Of a stretch of 64,000 nucleotides of DNA, positions 11,813 to 27,261 are shown piece after piece. Position numbers and translations under genes: made by a program. The notes below the pieces were generated by a model. That model did not search any database. It saw nothing but the letters and a program-made list of their open reading frames with translations, and was not told the DNA's origin. Source of the DNA: Istiophorus platypterus (taxonomy: Eukaryota > Chordata > Actinopteri > Istiophoriformes > Istiophoridae); contig CM029118.1 of NCBI GenBank assembly GCA_016859345.1, forward strand, positions 26,478,501 to 26,542,500, written 5' to 3'. Position 1 is the stretch's first letter. Every line of letters starts with the position of its first letter.

Positions 11813-14336
11813 GTTTTTTGACAGCAGCCTATAAACGGTGAGGTTAGGTTTGGGTCTCTGTGGGGCGTAGTCAAACACGTTTCTATTACCGCAACCAAAC
11901 CAGGGAACTGGCGTTTAAACAGGGTGGTTGGTGCAGCAGGACAACAGCCCTGTGGAGGTCAATAGGCTGAAAGCAGAGCGCAGGGCGACCACGTGAATTG
12001 TGATCACCTAGCGTTCTCTGTTGTTTTTAAGACTTGACATTTCCAGGAAGGCTTTGCTTCTAAGGGCTTTGTCAGTATCTGCAATCACTCTTTAAGTAAT
12101 CACAGTGAGGTAATTGACAAAAATTTCCCTAGCTGGTCTTAAAAAGATCATGAATAGTGTTGTGAATAACACTGATGGGCAGTTGTGGTAGCTTGACTGT
12201 CAGAAATGGGCTAGAAAGAATTAAATAATTCAGCTTGACTCAACTCAGCCCAAATTAGCTCAGATCAAATAATATAGAATCAACTCGCACACAAATCAAA
12301 TTAACAGAGAGCAGATAGTACGCAATAATGAGAGCAGAGACAGAGTCTGGAGATGCATGTCTCCTTCAGCTCGAAGTTACACTCTCCTCCATCTTCAGAG
12401 ACCGAACTAGACGGAAGAAATAAACCTCAGCAGCATCTCACAATCACCGACACAGTAATGATGGGCTGCAGTGCTGACTTATTTGCCTCGCCTCATCGAT
12501 CGCCCATCTCTGTTTAAACATTCTGGTGTTTTGGCTTTCTGAAAAGACACACAAAATGCTAAAGGAGTAATTAGGCTGCACCTCGGAGCCAACTGCGTCT
12601 AGTTTACCGATAATTAAGCCAAACTGCACGGCAGAGAAAAGTGCTTCCTACAGAGGTAGGAACCAGGTGCATCTGAAAGCAGTGTGACACAAGACAGAGA
12701 TGCATAGAAATGTAGCGTGTGAGAAATGCAGAGTAAGTGACTGAAAGAAGGACTGAGACACAATGAGTAACATCACTGTGTCTGATCTCAGTGTTTGATC
12801 CTTGAAGCAGATTTCCCCCCGTCAAATGAATCAATGTCATTAATTAAATACTCATTAAGACTTTTCCTGTGGGAAATGGCTGATAGCTAAACAGTAAATT
12901 AGACCAAACCCCAACAGATGCTAATTTTAGTCTGCCTCAAAACAACCAGAGGACAAAAACAGCATCTTTTAAAGTACAACTGTGGCTTATTGGAACAGTG
13001 CAGGCAACATCTAAGCACAGACATTGTGTCTTGCTTTGTGACTTAATTTTTTTGAGAAATTATACTTCTTGTTTGCTTCCTTTAAACTCACTGTCATTTC
13101 TTATTCATTTAATCATACTGACTTACCAAAATTTAACAAAATGTCCCCTTGAACATTGCAGTTCATGACAGGATACAGGATCTAAAACTCGAGATAGATA
13201 ACATATGACATTTACAAGCTAACTTTTTTAGGTTTAGGCTTTAACTTTTTTACTGTGAGCTTATGGCCTTGATAAAGCTCGCCTCAGTCATAACGACAAG
13301 CCTCTGCCCTCTGTCTGCATTCAGTTGGGACACTAGCATAACGACAGTGTTGTTGGAGAGGCCAACCCTTATATGTGCCCTCCCGTCATTTAGACTTCCA
13401 TAAAACTAGGAAGAGACTTTGCAAGAGACAGATTAAAGAAGACTGGTCAAAACTGAATTTTAGTCCTCGATAATGTTGTACATCTTGTTATGCAAAAAGT
13501 GAGGAATACTATCTAAAATCCCAAACTCGGGAGGCATTATGCTGGCTTTGTTTGGTTTAGGGTAAAAAGCAAAGAGGAGTCTTCTAAATCCTCTGTTAAA
13601 AGAGGTTAGTGTTTCCACCCTTGAGTCAAGTAAGGGTTAAAATCAGTGGAGTGCCCCCTTAAATGAGCAAGTGTATTTGTTTCTATCTTATCTTATACCA
13701 CACACAATTCAGTTTTGTAGCTGCATTCAGTTTTCTCTGAAGTTACAATCACTTAATGCTGTCGGAAAGATTTTCTGTTTTTTGTTAAATGTAGATTTAA
13801 AAACATATTGTGTCTGAGGACACTGCTATTTATATATTTTTGTATCAAACCAGACCATCATCTCTCTCTAACCTTAAACAAGAACTGTGAGAGCCTAAAA
13901 AAACTTATAATAAGCTTGATAATGCTGTAGTCAATACAAATATATATTGAGCTTCAAGATAAGAATTTGTTTTGTGTGAACATTTACCTGATAAATTAAG
14001 TATGAGTAAGAGGTCAGCTGTACAGTTTCTCTGTTATTCTGCCTTTAATTGTTCACTGTTCCAAACCCCAGAACCCAACCAGTAAATTATTAACCCCCAC
14101 ACTGGCCACAACAGGAAAAAAATCCCTGGTGCCACCAACAGTATGCTGACTGCTGGTTAAGAAGCTAGTGTGGATTCTGTGCTAGAAAGTTAAAGTTATT
14201 AATCGTTATGGCAGTACCACACCCCTTGCGCTGTTCAGTTTGCTGCAACCCATTTTAGTGATTTTTCATCTAATCTTTATTGCACACTATTGAGAATGTT
14301 CCCAACAACAGCTGTTGTATTGTAGAATCATTTTTG

Positions 14337-14415
14337 AATATATATATGAATATATTTATATATATATATATTCATATATATATATATACATACATATATA
14401 TACATATACATACAT
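14337..14415. repeat. AT/TACA microsatellite
   Basis: Alternating AT with embedded gaatat and tacata variants; largely self-complementary. Confidence 0.9.
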
Positions 14416-16481
14416 CTTTACGGATGGTTTGCCTTTGCTCTCTTTCATTCTCCTTTCACCTTCCTCTGGTCCAGGCACGGGGAGGACAGAGGGAGGTTGC
14501 AGGTTTGTAGGAAAGAGATAACAGGTCTTATCTTCTCCCTGCCAGACGCTGAAAGGCCTGATCCAATCGAGACCTGGTTAAAAGAATTCATTGACTTTAC
14601 ACCCAGGCCTCAATAAGAAGTAGGTTTGGGGGAAAACAAAGATGTTGATGGAGAGCTGGAGGGTTATTTTTGTTTAATTCTATTTCATTTTAAAGGACCG
14701 TTGCACTGATTTAAGTGGGTGATTTTGTTGTTTTTTTTTTTTGAATGAGGTAAGTTTTGAGACTGACTTCAAATGAATTCAAACCGTCTAAACAGAGACA
14801 ACACCAACCTGATTTAGTATTTAGTAAGAGAAGATGTTCTCTTAAATAGCTAAGCCAACATGGATTCAGTACTCATCCAGACTTGATGTGACACAACCTC
14901 CTAAAACAAGAAAATGTTCAGCTCTCCCATACTCATCAATCTTGATCTTTTCTTCTTCATGCCTCAGTGTTGCTGTTTACTTGCTGGTATGGGAGCATTG
15001 CTGGTCACCACACCAAGTGTGAAAACCTCTCTATGGAACAAATGTCACAGATGTGATTCATTCAGGATGCGTCAGACCATGTCATTTTCCTACCCACCAG
15101 GATGCCAAAAAGGTTACTGTGACTGCCCCCTTCCTCTCCACTGCAGACTGCTGCCGTTCTTTCCCATCTAATTGAGGTGCTCTCTATTAAGGTTAATGGT
15201 CATCCTCCCGCCACCGCCATCATCGCATCGGATGATAATGTAATGATGTTCAAGTGTTTGTTTGCTGCTGAGACACTGCAGCTTCTTTGTACATTATTAA
15301 TAGCATACTGCCATTATTAGAAAACAACATTCCCAGCCAAAGTAAATCCCCCTTTTTTTATCTTTTATGTAAATCTATCAGATTTACCACTGCATTTTAG
15401 TTTCTCTAAATTCATCTTTATAATCTCTATAATCTATAGAACTACATGCATGAAAGCACTCATGGGTCTACAGTGTTTCATTTATTTTAGCTAATTTCTC
15501 ATGTTTTAGGCGATATTTCTATTAGTAGACTTTGTTGCATTTTCAAAACTGAGTTATTTTGTCACTCCATCTCCAGTATATGTTGGGAAATGAAGGGAAT
15601 GGACTTAACTGAGCGGGTCTTGCACATCACATGCCATCTACAACGACCACAGTGGCAGATTTACCACTCTAAATTTGAGGTAATTTTTCATTCCAGTGAG
15701 AGCAAAACAAAAGCAGGTTCTCATTTCTTGCTATCGACTGTCTATTTTGTCAACACGAATAACAACTGTCTGGCAGATTTAATCAGCTAGCTAAATAATC
15801 AAGCTAACTTTAGTCCCTTGCCTTGGATTAACATGCTGTCTTAGGCTGACTTTTAAATGTTTACAGACAGCAGTTTAAGTGGGAGAAGACTACGTTCCGG
15901 CACCTTCGATTAATAAATAAATAATTCTGATTGGCAGTTTCATAGTCTGAGCCAGTGGACCATTAAAAAAATTAATGCAATTCCAGACTGATTTTAAATA
16001 TGCCTTTGATAGCCATGTAATATTGTGCTTAAAGCTTGAGACCATGTTCCTGGCCAAAAGTCAGCTTTCAGACCAGTAGATGATTCATTTGGAAGACACC
16101 GAAATGACATAGCTCTTGTATTGCTGCGTAGGGCTAGCTAGTCCTAATGTTACGAGTATGATTAAGTCAGCCTGAAGTGATAGTCAGATAAGACTCGTCG
16201 TTATGTAATATATCATTTCAGGCTGACATAATATTTCACATATGACATTTGACGTTACAGGAGAAAATTTTCAGGATGAGCACTTATCAGCGTGGTAAGC
16301 AAACGTGGTGCTATTTAGGACGTTAGTTTCGCTGAGGTTGTTAGAGTAAACTTCCCCAAATCCAATAAAGAGCGGGACAAAGTTGTTAGTGCTGCTGCTA
16401 TATCCGAATGTGTTTTGTTTTTCACCAGTCCTTTTGTTCACATCAGGGAAGATTTTGTACATAGTAATATAGTAATTTTAT

Positions 16482-16490
16482 TTATATATA

Positions 16491-16542
<52 letters not shown>
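16482..16542. repeat. Compound (AT)n-(AC)n microsatellite
   Basis: AT run that passes directly into an AC run. Confidence 0.95.
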
Positions 16543-16543
<1 letters not shown>

Positions 16544-19500
16544 GTGACTACACATGAATTACCCAAAGAGACCATAGAAATAGACTGCACTCCTTGTTTG
16601 CTAGAAACTTTAGTTGACACCCTAGACAAAGCCCATGAATAAGCTGGAAAAAATGCTGAAATGAAATAATTTAAAGTATGAAGTATAAGTAAAGTTGTTG
16701 TTTTGTTTTGTTTTTTTAAGTTCAATTGCAAAACAATTATTAAATCATATGGCCTGGTTTGATTGTACAATGACAGAGGCATCACAAACATAAATAATAA
16801 TTGCTAGATTCTTTTCAAAAGCAGAGGCTGGAGGTGATAAGTGCAGTTATCACGTAAACCTTTCATTAACTGACATAATGTATTATATTGTATCAGCAGC
16901 TACCTGAGGCCCATAATAGTTTGAAATATCTTACTCTTACTTATTTAAACAGGGAAGTTGTACTTTTTATAACTCTGAAAGCTGCATATGATTGCATAAA
17001 AATCATTTAACCTTCGAAAGTAATAAATGATTTAGTTATATGTATATGAAGAAGCCGCAAGTGCCGCAAGTTGAAATTAATAGCTTTCCATTGCAGAAAA
17101 TCAGAAGTTGGGGACCTTTCAGTAAAGGACTGAGCTAAGTTGGAAAATGCTAGGCATGTCCAGTAGATTTACTTCCAGACTTTATAGGGACAATAATTCT
17201 GCATAACTTTATATTGATTATTTTGCACACATAACTTTCAGGTCGCATATAAAAATGTTCTATAACACTGTTAGGAGATGAATTTTTTACTCAATAACAT
17301 TTACATTTCAACCTTTTAGTCTGGTTGTTTTGTGGTTTAGGTGCAACCTGCACATCATTTCAACCCGTTTCATGAGAGAGGTTTTTCCATAGACCTGCAG
17401 TCATCCCCAGGTCGATGAAATGTCTGCAGGTTGGTCACATTTGCCAAGCTATAATTGGACAAATTACTCTTTGAGGGAGAGTTTTAGCACATGGTCGATT
17501 ACTTTTGTTTACTTTTCAAGTTGAATGTTTCAAAAGGAGTAGTTCGTTTCCTATCAAGTCTTTTTTCTTTTTCTTTTATTCTCCTCCTCTATTTCCATAC
17601 ATTTCAAACAGCAAAGGTGTTTATTATCACCATGCCTGTTACGATCCTGATCAAGTATTCTTATCAATCAGTGACATCAGAGCAGGCATCAGAGAATTCA
17701 TCATGGCATCGTGCCTCATCTTCATGGCCTTGACTGATGCTTATAATGACGACAGTGGGGACTAGTCATTGTCTTCCTTTAGCAGAAGATGTTAGGCTTT
17801 AATCAACACCTCCACCACAATGGCTGATTTATCAGCCACTAAAAGCCACACCGTGATGGCCACATCAGCTAGAGCTCATGAGCAATTGATCGAATAAATA
17901 TATTTCTCCATCACTGTCTTGTGATGGCCCGTTGCATCCGTCGAGTTTAATGATGACAGAGAGCTGGGATGGCACTGTAAATTCAATGCAATACCCATAA
18001 GTCATAGCAGGGAGTCATCAGCTGGTCATTGGTGAAAGCGTCAATAATATAGGCATCAGTTGTTCAATAGAACGATGATGGCGAAAACAAGATGAATAAA
18101 GAAAAAGGAGACTCAAACAGAGGGAGGAAAGACATTAGAATTACACCTGAATTCCAACAAAAACAGGCCACAGTGACACGTCTGCAATTTCTACATAAAA
18201 TGGAGCGATGTGTTCCCTCCCCAGCCCACAGTGCTCCTGATCTGGATGGAGACAGATCAGTAACAGAGCTGAAGGTGCATTGATGGACTGAGGCAGAGGT
18301 TCAAGGTGGTAGTTTGACCAGCAGCACCAATTCTAACCCTGGTGGGAGGCAGATTTTAATGAAATAATAACGACTATTTAGTTACTATTATAAGTTAACA
18401 ATATGCTGTGCAAATCAATGTTTTTTTTCCTTGGTACCATAGGGAAAAATCAGCTGTATAAGAAACTGCAATTCTTACATCAACAGTGGTATGGACAAAG
18501 AAAAAAATCTAATGTTAACTTGGCAAATTAAAAACTTAAAGTGTGAACTGTGTAGAAAGTGTTAAAACATTTTTGTTCACAAGTTAGGAGCGAGACCACA
18601 CGTACACAGAGGAAGATCGAAGGATGATACAAAGCTATGAAAGATGACTTGGAGGCGTGATTAAGGAAAGCGATCACTGGATGCCTCCAATACTTTCTTT
18701 CATGATTCCTAGTGATAATAAAAAGATATTATACGATTTTAAAGCATTGTAGGCTTTAAAAGAGACAGATTTTTCTCCATCATATGCAAATGTGCACATC
18801 GAATAAGGCACCTGTGTATCTATCAAGTGTTGTTTTTAAATTATTTTATTTTAATGTCCACACATACACTCATATACACATGAGGAATTAAAACAAACCA
18901 GCGTTCCAGTTGCAACCCTAATTACCATTTGTATGTCTGTTTTGTTGTTATGTATAATGCGTGTAGATGACCAAAAAGGGTAAATGAGGCAAAAAGCTGA
19001 AAGAAAAGACAAATATTACAGTAAAGTTTTAAATATTCATCATTTTTGTAGTAGAATTTATTTATCTCTTTTCTATCGCAATAATAACCAAGCAGGCCCC
19101 TAGGTTAGGAACCACTGATATGGAATAACAGTTATAAAAATGTCATACCGTGTTACCATGAGGACGCCACATTAAAAGGTTGTGATAAGGCTTAGCAATA
19201 TTTTTTCAGATATGTCTATTTACAATTCCCATATTTGACAAAGTGTCAGAACACCGGTACAGCTGAAAAAATTAAAAAACTTTTTTTCACCTTCATGTCT
19301 TGGGTTACTTCATCGCTGCGCTCTACAAAATTACAAGCGGAGCCTGAAGCCTCCTTTCAGGTCGCATCCTCACCATAAAGACATTCATCTCTTCAAGGCA
19401 TTGCGAAAGAATTTCAGTGGTTAATTTTTTAGGTTACAGACCTAAAAAGACCTCGTGTTCTTTGTGTCACAAACAGTTTAACCCCATCGCAGTGTCATAA

Positions 19501-21409
19501 TATCTCAGTCCAGTCCTGATGTTGCCAACATGAGGGTCAGTGGCATCCCTCCCAGATATGGAGGAGGAAAGGATAGCTGAAAGGAAACAGTGCATTTAAG
19601 GAAGAGGATGGAGGAGGTAAGTCTGTGACGGAAAGGGGCACTAATAGAGGTCAGAACCATTAGCTAAGAAATCTGGATGTGGGCAGCAGGCCAAGCCTCA
19701 GGGACTGAGAAATGCCCAACCCAATGGTTTTTAGTTTTTTTCTGCCAGAGGGTCAGTCCAAACCAAGATGAGAAAAGTGACTCAAGGACAGCTGGATCAG
19801 CAAAACTGCAGACACACTTAATACCCGAGTTTTAACGGTAAAGGGTTCATTGTCACACACCCCTGCATAGACTCAAAAAACACTCCCACATACACACACT
19901 CACTAGTCTATTTTCATTTCTCTAGGCTTTATCTGAAAAAAAAAGTGATTGGTGTTCAGCAGAGCGGAGTGCAGAAACACTCTGTTATCTACCAGCGTTC
20001 CCTGGATGCTTCACTGTGTTTCTGTCTCACACACACGCAGATACACACACACGCACAAATACACACAACACTCACTGACTTACAGTCACGCACAGCTGCA
20101 TGCAGTAGGAAGCACACGCACTAAGCAGCAGCATGAATTTGGTGAATAGCACTGAGCATATAATGTGAGGTGAAATCCTCTTTAAAGTGTGAAAACAGTC
20201 TGAAATAGAGAACTGAGTTGAATTTAAGGGCTTGAAGATCTCAAAAAACTTCAGTAATTTTAGCAAGAGGTCTCAATTCAAATTCTCTGACTAAAAGCTT
20301 CACAATTCATGGAACTACAGAGTGTAGGAGTCACGGGAAAAATCCCTGGTGCACTGAGAGCTGAAGCTGTGGATTGGTATTACCACAACAATCAAAAATG
20401 GAGGACAGAGAAAGAGTCTGAAAGGAGGAGTAAAAGTTTTATTTAAAAGTGGTCAACATGTCACTGAGCCATTTTGCAATGAAAAACCCTGCAAGCTCAG
20501 CTCTAAGAAAGGTTTTAGTCTCAGTGAATAATGTCTGCCAGTAACATGATGGAAAGGCCTAGATACACCAGTAATGGAGAAGTAGAGTTTGACTTTCATA
20601 AACTATGAAATACAAATTCAAAAAGATGTTGCATAAATTCATGCACAGATATTAGAGAAATAAGTGGTAGTTACAGTAAGTCAGTACCAGATAGAAAAGC
20701 TGTTTTTCAAGTCTGTTGTACCTGTTACCATGTCCACAGGTATGTCATAATGTACTGATCCCACCTTAGTACACCTCTACATCACTGCAGCAAAGGAGGA
20801 AGTACAAGCAAAGACGGCCAGCAAAAACAAGGTGTTCAACCCTTTTTAATAGGAAGGAAATGTTCAGTATTAATTTAGTAATAATAAAAGTGATATACTT
20901 CCAGGCAGTCAGGTTGATCTGAAACAGGTTTCTTTTCTTTATGAGGCATGATTTTGTTTTTGTTTTTTTTTTAACTGGAAATACATACTGTACATACTGG
21001 AATACAACATGATAAGAAATGTTATTCAGGGGCTTAACATGCATGATGGAAAACATACATGCTGAAGGAAATCAGTAAATGAAGTAGATAAGGCAGGTCG
21101 GAAAGTGGCACAGAAAAACTCAATATCAAGTCCTCTGAACATGCGGTGTAACAAACCTGAAATTACATTTTACCCTGGCCATCACAAGCAACTTCCCTGA
21201 ATTGTAAACCACTGTGTACCATGAAACCCTGGGTTTAAAATAACCCTGTCAGTGGCTGGGGTGTGCAATGAACCAAGCAAACCCCTGCACCTCCCTATCG
21301 AACACTGCAGACCCAGGAAGCACCAGGCTGACAAGTCGATACAGGAACAGTCGATGATGATGCTGCTGTTTTTCATTGCTACCTGTGTGTCTGTAGGAGG
21401 CCATCTACA

Positions 21410-21411
<2 letters not shown>

Positions 21412-21456
<45 letters not shown>
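21412..21456. repeat. (CA)22 microsatellite
   Basis: Uninterrupted CA run; two long open frames across it on both strands are repeat artefacts. Confidence 0.95.
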
Positions 21457-21458
<2 letters not shown>

Positions 21459-23181
21459 ACAAGCTTGAGTGCTCTACTGTCACTGTGTAAATTTACTCCA
21501 GACAGACACATACAGGAAAAACAAGCATTTCAACCTTTAGGATTTTGTCAGTGTACGTACATCAAAGCCTGTGTCTTATGAGTATCTGACGTCATTTGGT
21601 AATAAAGTCTACCATTTCAACTGTCAAAACCCATGAACCCTGTGTGGTCAGGATTGAATGTATACAGTTTGTATGTACTGTAAATTAAAATCTGTGCTGC
21701 TCTTAGTAAGCCATTTCTCTCTACCCAGGTCAGATGAGTTTAAGACATACCGTGAGTCTTTCCCAGGCTGCACAGGGAAAACCCTTGGGTCCGTTTTTGC
21801 CCACAAACCAGTTTGCTCTGTCAGTGGTCTCCAGTGCGGCTGCTGATTAGATTGGCCTGTCTAAGTAATGAGCTCATGGCCATAAAGCTGCTAAATTCAT
21901 TAACCTAATAGAGCCCGCTGTAATGGACGGCCATATTTTGGCATGGACCTCCGCCACCAAGGCCATAAAGAGCAATCTCCACTGTCTCCTGACCAAGGCA
22001 CTGCTTTTAGCCTCAAATCTCCAACCGTCCCAGCCTCCCCACACACACCCAACACTAACTGCTGGCCTAACCCCCGCAATGCCCTCCACAGAGGCAATAG
22101 GCAATAAAGACAATTATATTAAGCAACCATTTGAGATCCCATTAGGTTTGGTTGGCTGGTGCTTTTTGGTTCGGCTTTGGGAGATGAGAGAGGTTTGATT
22201 CATTGCTTTGCCTCTTGTAATGGACAGGATGACATCACATCACCCAGGTCGTGACTGCTGATTGTCCTCAGGTGGACTGCTCTCCGATCATGTTCAGATG
22301 TTAAACATCACAGAATGATGCTGTTCTCCAGTTCACGTATGACACCCAAAACTGTAAGTGTCTTACAAATGTGGTGTTCTGTTCTACAATAAATATTTGA
22401 CTGGCTGGTAAAATACTAGAGGATATCTTTAGGTTTTGGGATAACAAATCTGTCTGATTTTAAATTAGTGTCCCACAAGTACTATAAGACTCACACAGCC
22501 TTGTTTTTAACCTTGACTGAGTGCCTATAGATGGGGAAAAGGGAAGATCCAGGTGCTAAAAAGTAGAAATGAGTTTTCAGACATCATTATCAAAAAGTGA
22601 AAATCATGTTTGTGAGTGTCCAGCGCACTGCCAGAGCGTAGCATCACTAAGCTATGCCGCCATCCCTCATGGATTTCCCCAGGTGTTGTGGGAATTCAGC
22701 CTAGCAGCCCTTTAAATATCAATTGACTCCTGTAACCTGTTGCAACTGTTGACTAAATGCTGCAGACAGACCAGGAAACAAGAAAGGCTGGTTAATGTCT
22801 GCCGCATGCCGAACATTTAATATATCACATTATCGCTGCCTAAGGCACCTAAGCCCCAACTGCTGGAGAATAATGGAAAACATCAAAATATCCTCTGGAA
22901 CTTAAAGTTTAAAACAGAGTAAAAATGTACTATTGGTCTTTAATGAGAAGCAATGGATGAAAATGATTTGTCTGTAAGAGGGATTATTTGCAACTCCACA
23001 AGTGCAGTATTACACACAAACACTCGACAAGTGCACACAAGCTTGTGCACATACCTTGAAATCATGGACTACAGCTATGACCAATCAGGTTGCTCAAATG
23101 AAAGTACCTGTTGTGCATGCTGGGCTTCATGAGCAGCTTAGATAAGGTTGAGAATCTTTCAGCTGGTCTTCACACACAAAG

Positions 23182-23184
<3 letters not shown>

Positions 23185-23244
<60 letters not shown>

Positions 23245-23444
23245 CCACTGCCACACACTCATGCACACATACACGCACACACACCATCTCCTGCTTTGGT
23301 CTGATTAGTGGCCGGAACAATTACTGTAATCGTGTCATCTTAACGAGGCAGCAGATAAGGAGTCAGACCTTCCCCTCCACCCCTCCGATGTTATCACCCA
23401 CAGCCACACCCACACACACAGACACACACTCACACACACACAGA
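23185..23444. repeat. CA microsatellite cluster
   Basis: Pure CA run to 23240, then imperfect CA stretches around 23250-23285 and 23400-23444. Confidence 0.9.
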
Positions 23445-23567
23445 AGGCTAAATAAATATAGAGCAGGAGAAAGCCCCATTGTCTACAGATGTCCACCACC
23501 ACTTAGACACTAAATTCAAGTAAATAAATAAAACAAATCAGGCAATTTCATTAGAAAAATATACATC

Positions 23568-23785
23568 TAAATTCAATTCAATTCAATTCAACTTTATTCA
23601 TATAGCATCATATCATAACAGATGTTATCTCAGGGCACTTTTCATGTAGAGCAGGTCTAGACTAGACTCTATAGTTATTATTTACAGAGACCCAACAGTT
23701 CCCCCATTAGCAGCACGTGGTGACAGTTGCAACGGAAAACTCCCTTTTGACGGGTGGAAATGTTGAACAGATCCTTGCTCATTGT
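23568..23785. repeat. Teleost dispersed repeat (CAATT-run / tttattcatatagc type)
   Basis: Begins with four or five ATTCA units, then TTTATTCATATAGC, ttatctcagggcacttttca, tagagcaggtctagac and cagagacccaacagttccccc, ending in gtgggcggccgtctgcc. This is the order of a widespread fish repeat. The copy is nearly complete and looks moderately diverged. Confidence 0.65.
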
Positions 23786-24362
23786 GGGCGGCCGTCTGCC
23801 TTGACTAATGAGAGTGGCAAAGCAACTTACAGTAGCTGTAAAAAAGCATTACATCCATTACAACCCTAATGGTGAGAAAAAGTTGATTATGTCCATGAAC
23901 AAAATCAATCCTCATTTTAAAAACTATTTTAAACATGTTTGTCTGTGTGCCGATTACAAAGACTTCTCACAATGGCTAATAGTATACTTTCTGCCTAACA
24001 GGCCAATTACAAATGAGAGCAGAAAGGCAAAATTTATCTCCCTAGGTTGTGTGACAAACTGAACACTGCAGAGACATGCTGAATAAGTTTAACGTTGCAG
24101 TCAAAAGGTGATCCTCACAGTGAACAACATACCGTGGCCAAAAATACACAGGGCAGAATGATGCATAATTTGTTTGCATTTGACAGTAGCCTATTTAAAG
24201 ACATTTACATAGTATTTCATGTATGTCTGGTCAATAATACCTTTCATTTTTTAGGTCACTGAAAAACCTGCAAAATATTTTTAGGCTGCTGTCACATGCA
24301 TGGATGGACAAAAGGGCACTTGTACATTACCTGTACAGTATACCTAAACACTAAAAGGAGAG

Positions 24363-24640
24363 CTCGACTTTTTTAGCTACACTAGCGGCTCTTGGGATGT
24401 CAGATGAATCACACAGATGTTGGTGATCCCGTTTTTCTCTAGCAACACCATGACGATGATATTTTTGATTTGTAGTGAAATACCTTGACGACTATTCATC
24501 AGATTGTAATGAAATTTGGTCCAGACATTCCTTTTCTTCTCAGTATGAAATTTATAACTTCAGTGATTTCTTCCATTTCGAACTAATGCCATCATCAGGT
24601 CAGAATTTGAATTTGATTTATTGATCAAGCATCCACACAA
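24363..24640. repeat. Teleost dispersed repeat (ctagcggctc ... gccatcatcaggtca type)
   Basis: Contains acactagcggctc, a block like 'ctattcatcagattgtaatgaaatttggtccagacatt' and gccatcatcaggtcagaatt. The phrases and their order match an abundant percomorph repeat. The copy is diverged. Confidence 0.6.
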
Positions 24641-26779
24641 CTGATAACATTCCCATGAGCCTTAGCAGTACCTTTTTCGGGAGGGGGGGCATTTAGCTTT
24701 AATTTAAGAGAGAGTGGTATTATGTGTGCAGTTAAGTTCTATGTGCAATGAAGTTCTCTAGCAAAAATTGAATCATAAACATCGCAGTCATGTGGTATAC
24801 TCCTCAACCATAAGGTTACCATCGGGCCGTCCTTTGACAACTCATACTTGCCACGGTTGTCTGCCCACAGTTTTGTTTTTTTGTTTGTTTGGTTTTTTTT
24901 GCAATTATTGATTATTGTTGACTTTTCAGATTTGCTCACTTTCAAGTTTTACTTCTTCAGTGGTTCAGAAGTAAAACCTGTAATCACACCAGACTGTTGT
25001 CTTATTTACAACTTTTCTGAATATCATCTGAGCATTGTAGTTTTGTCCTATCGGACTTTGTTATGGCAATGCTGCTGAGCTCCCAGATCTCAGTAATTAC
25101 ATTATTAATTTTATCAATATCTTCCCTTCCTGGATTCTCCGCTCTGTTGACCACTGACCTATCATTTAACATGTATTTACTGTATATACGAGTGGGAGAG
25201 AGATAACAAGAGGCAAATACCTCATTTCCAAGAGTGGGAGATGTTGATTGAAATTGAATAATATAAGCAGTAGGAGTGTTCTGAATATTCTTCAAAGCCC
25301 CTGCCCTTTGCACAGGAAAACCCCATGGGTATCTTAATCGCTTTAAGCCTCCCAGGTTTCCTTCAGCTGTGAGGTACAAATATTTATTCTAAATAAAGCT
25401 TGAAGAAGGCTAAACAGGCCTGTGGGGCATTAACTTCATTTTTTTCATCTAGTCCCTTAGATCATTCACAGTGAAGCTGTGACACATGCATACAAGAGGA
25501 GTGGTAAGATTCAGTAATCGTTTGATGTCCCCTCATTCATATGTAGCATCGTGTGTCATGCTCATGGCCACGTGCAGAGCGGGTGGACGGGGTGGGGCCA
25601 CAGAGGATTGATAATGAAATGCACCAGACCTTAAGAGGGCCTTTTAATTGATAATGATAGATAAGGGGATATTTTCATAAATACTACAAGTCCTTCAACA
25701 TGAAACGTTTGACCTATTTATCACTTAATTTCCTGCTGTGTACAGAAAATTATGAAAGATCACAGTGCCTTCTGTGTAACGTGTCCTTTTGGTGCACTTC
25801 AGTGGTCACTCACTCCCTCAGCCTCAATCTATCAGTCTCACCGAAGTCCTTTGGACTTTTCAGATGATGAAACATCAGATGGAGATGGGGATGCCATCAC
25901 CTGTCCACACATCACTCTCAGCAATTCTTCTACTCTAATAGTCACCAGATCCTACCTTCTGTCTGTATAGCCATTCCCCATCACCCATCCTTTGCCTCAT
26001 TTGAGGGGCTGGATGGTTGAAAATTTACATGTCGAAACTAGATGCGTTGTGATGATGAGACAAGACCTGTCCCATTACAAAGACACTTCCAAATGTGTTT
26101 GCAAATGCAGCCATTGTTTGCCAGCATTTGGGGGTCACACCCAATGTACCCTTTGCAGGCCACAGTATCCCAGAATCCATTGTGTGAATACTCCAGCAAT
26201 CCTCACCTCCTGATTATGTTGTATTACCATTTTTTTTTACATTTAAGTGGCTATCAGTCAAAAATAACTGTAGTGTTTAAATAATTTAAGCTTGACATAA
26301 ACTCTCCTTTTTTATTTACATATAAAAGGGACTTACATGAATATATTTCCACTGATCTGGCATACACTGTATATCCCAGGTGTCCATAAACGTTCTGACT
26401 GCCTAAACTATATCTAATATGTTTCATAAGTCTGATTTTTAAACCCAAATTTTTTTATTATGGCCAATGAATACAACTGCACATTAGCTTGGTAACCATC
26501 CTTTACCTTAGACATATTTACACTATAATCCTTCTCTCTCAAAATAAAATAGGTTTAAGAAAATCCTTTTGTTCGAAAACACATTTTACGCAGTGGTCTA
26601 AGACTAGTCTTCACACAGTATATTTCATTTTCAAACATAATTCTCTAATATAATATCTAAATCTCAGAGTTCCAGGGAATGGTGCATCTAACCATTGAAT
26701 CAATTGACTTTTTTCTTTCAATACTCATTGAGCAACACAGTACAGTCACGCTGGGAGCCATTAAAAAAAAAACCTGAAA
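24641..26779. other. Intergenic, nothing recognised
   Basis: Open frames reach 125 codons on the minus strand (25002-25379) but carry no recognisable motif and no splice context. Confidence 0.6.
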
Positions 26780-27261
26780 CCTGAACGGCCAAAATCCCTC
26801 AGACCCAAGCGGTGACAGCAGATGCTGGCGTTTACATGGCTCCTGGAAAAAGGGCGGGGGTCCGACGCCTCTCGTGTCTTCTCCTGAAGCTCCTGACACG
26901 ACGACGGGTTTGGGACAGTTTGTCCTTCAGATCATCATCATCTCTGGGCGCTGCACATCACGGGGGGAAAAGTAGCAAAGCTGTAGTGATGTTAGGGCGA
27001 ATTCAAAAGGAGCGTAAGCCCTCGCTTATCATTAGGGAAACCATCACTAATATTAACAAGAAGTCAGAGTCCTGACCGCTCGTGTGTATTCTTAGTTTTG
27101 TATGATTTCCAATTTTGGAAAAAATAAAAATTTCGTCGTAGAGAATTCCGGAGTTAACGGGTTAAACGAGCGAGAATTTCTATTATGCAATAGGAGATTT
27201 CTCTGGACAGGCAGGTGCTTCCCGTGGTGCATCCACGTTACTGTGCAGTGCTGGTATATGC

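Larger units (their letters stand above)
11813..23567. other. Intergenic, only simple repeats seen
   Basis: Nearly 12 kb of AT-rich DNA. Apart from the listed microsatellites and an imperfect CA run at 20,025-20,070, I see no supportable gene. Conserved non-coding elements would not be visible without comparison. Confidence 0.6.
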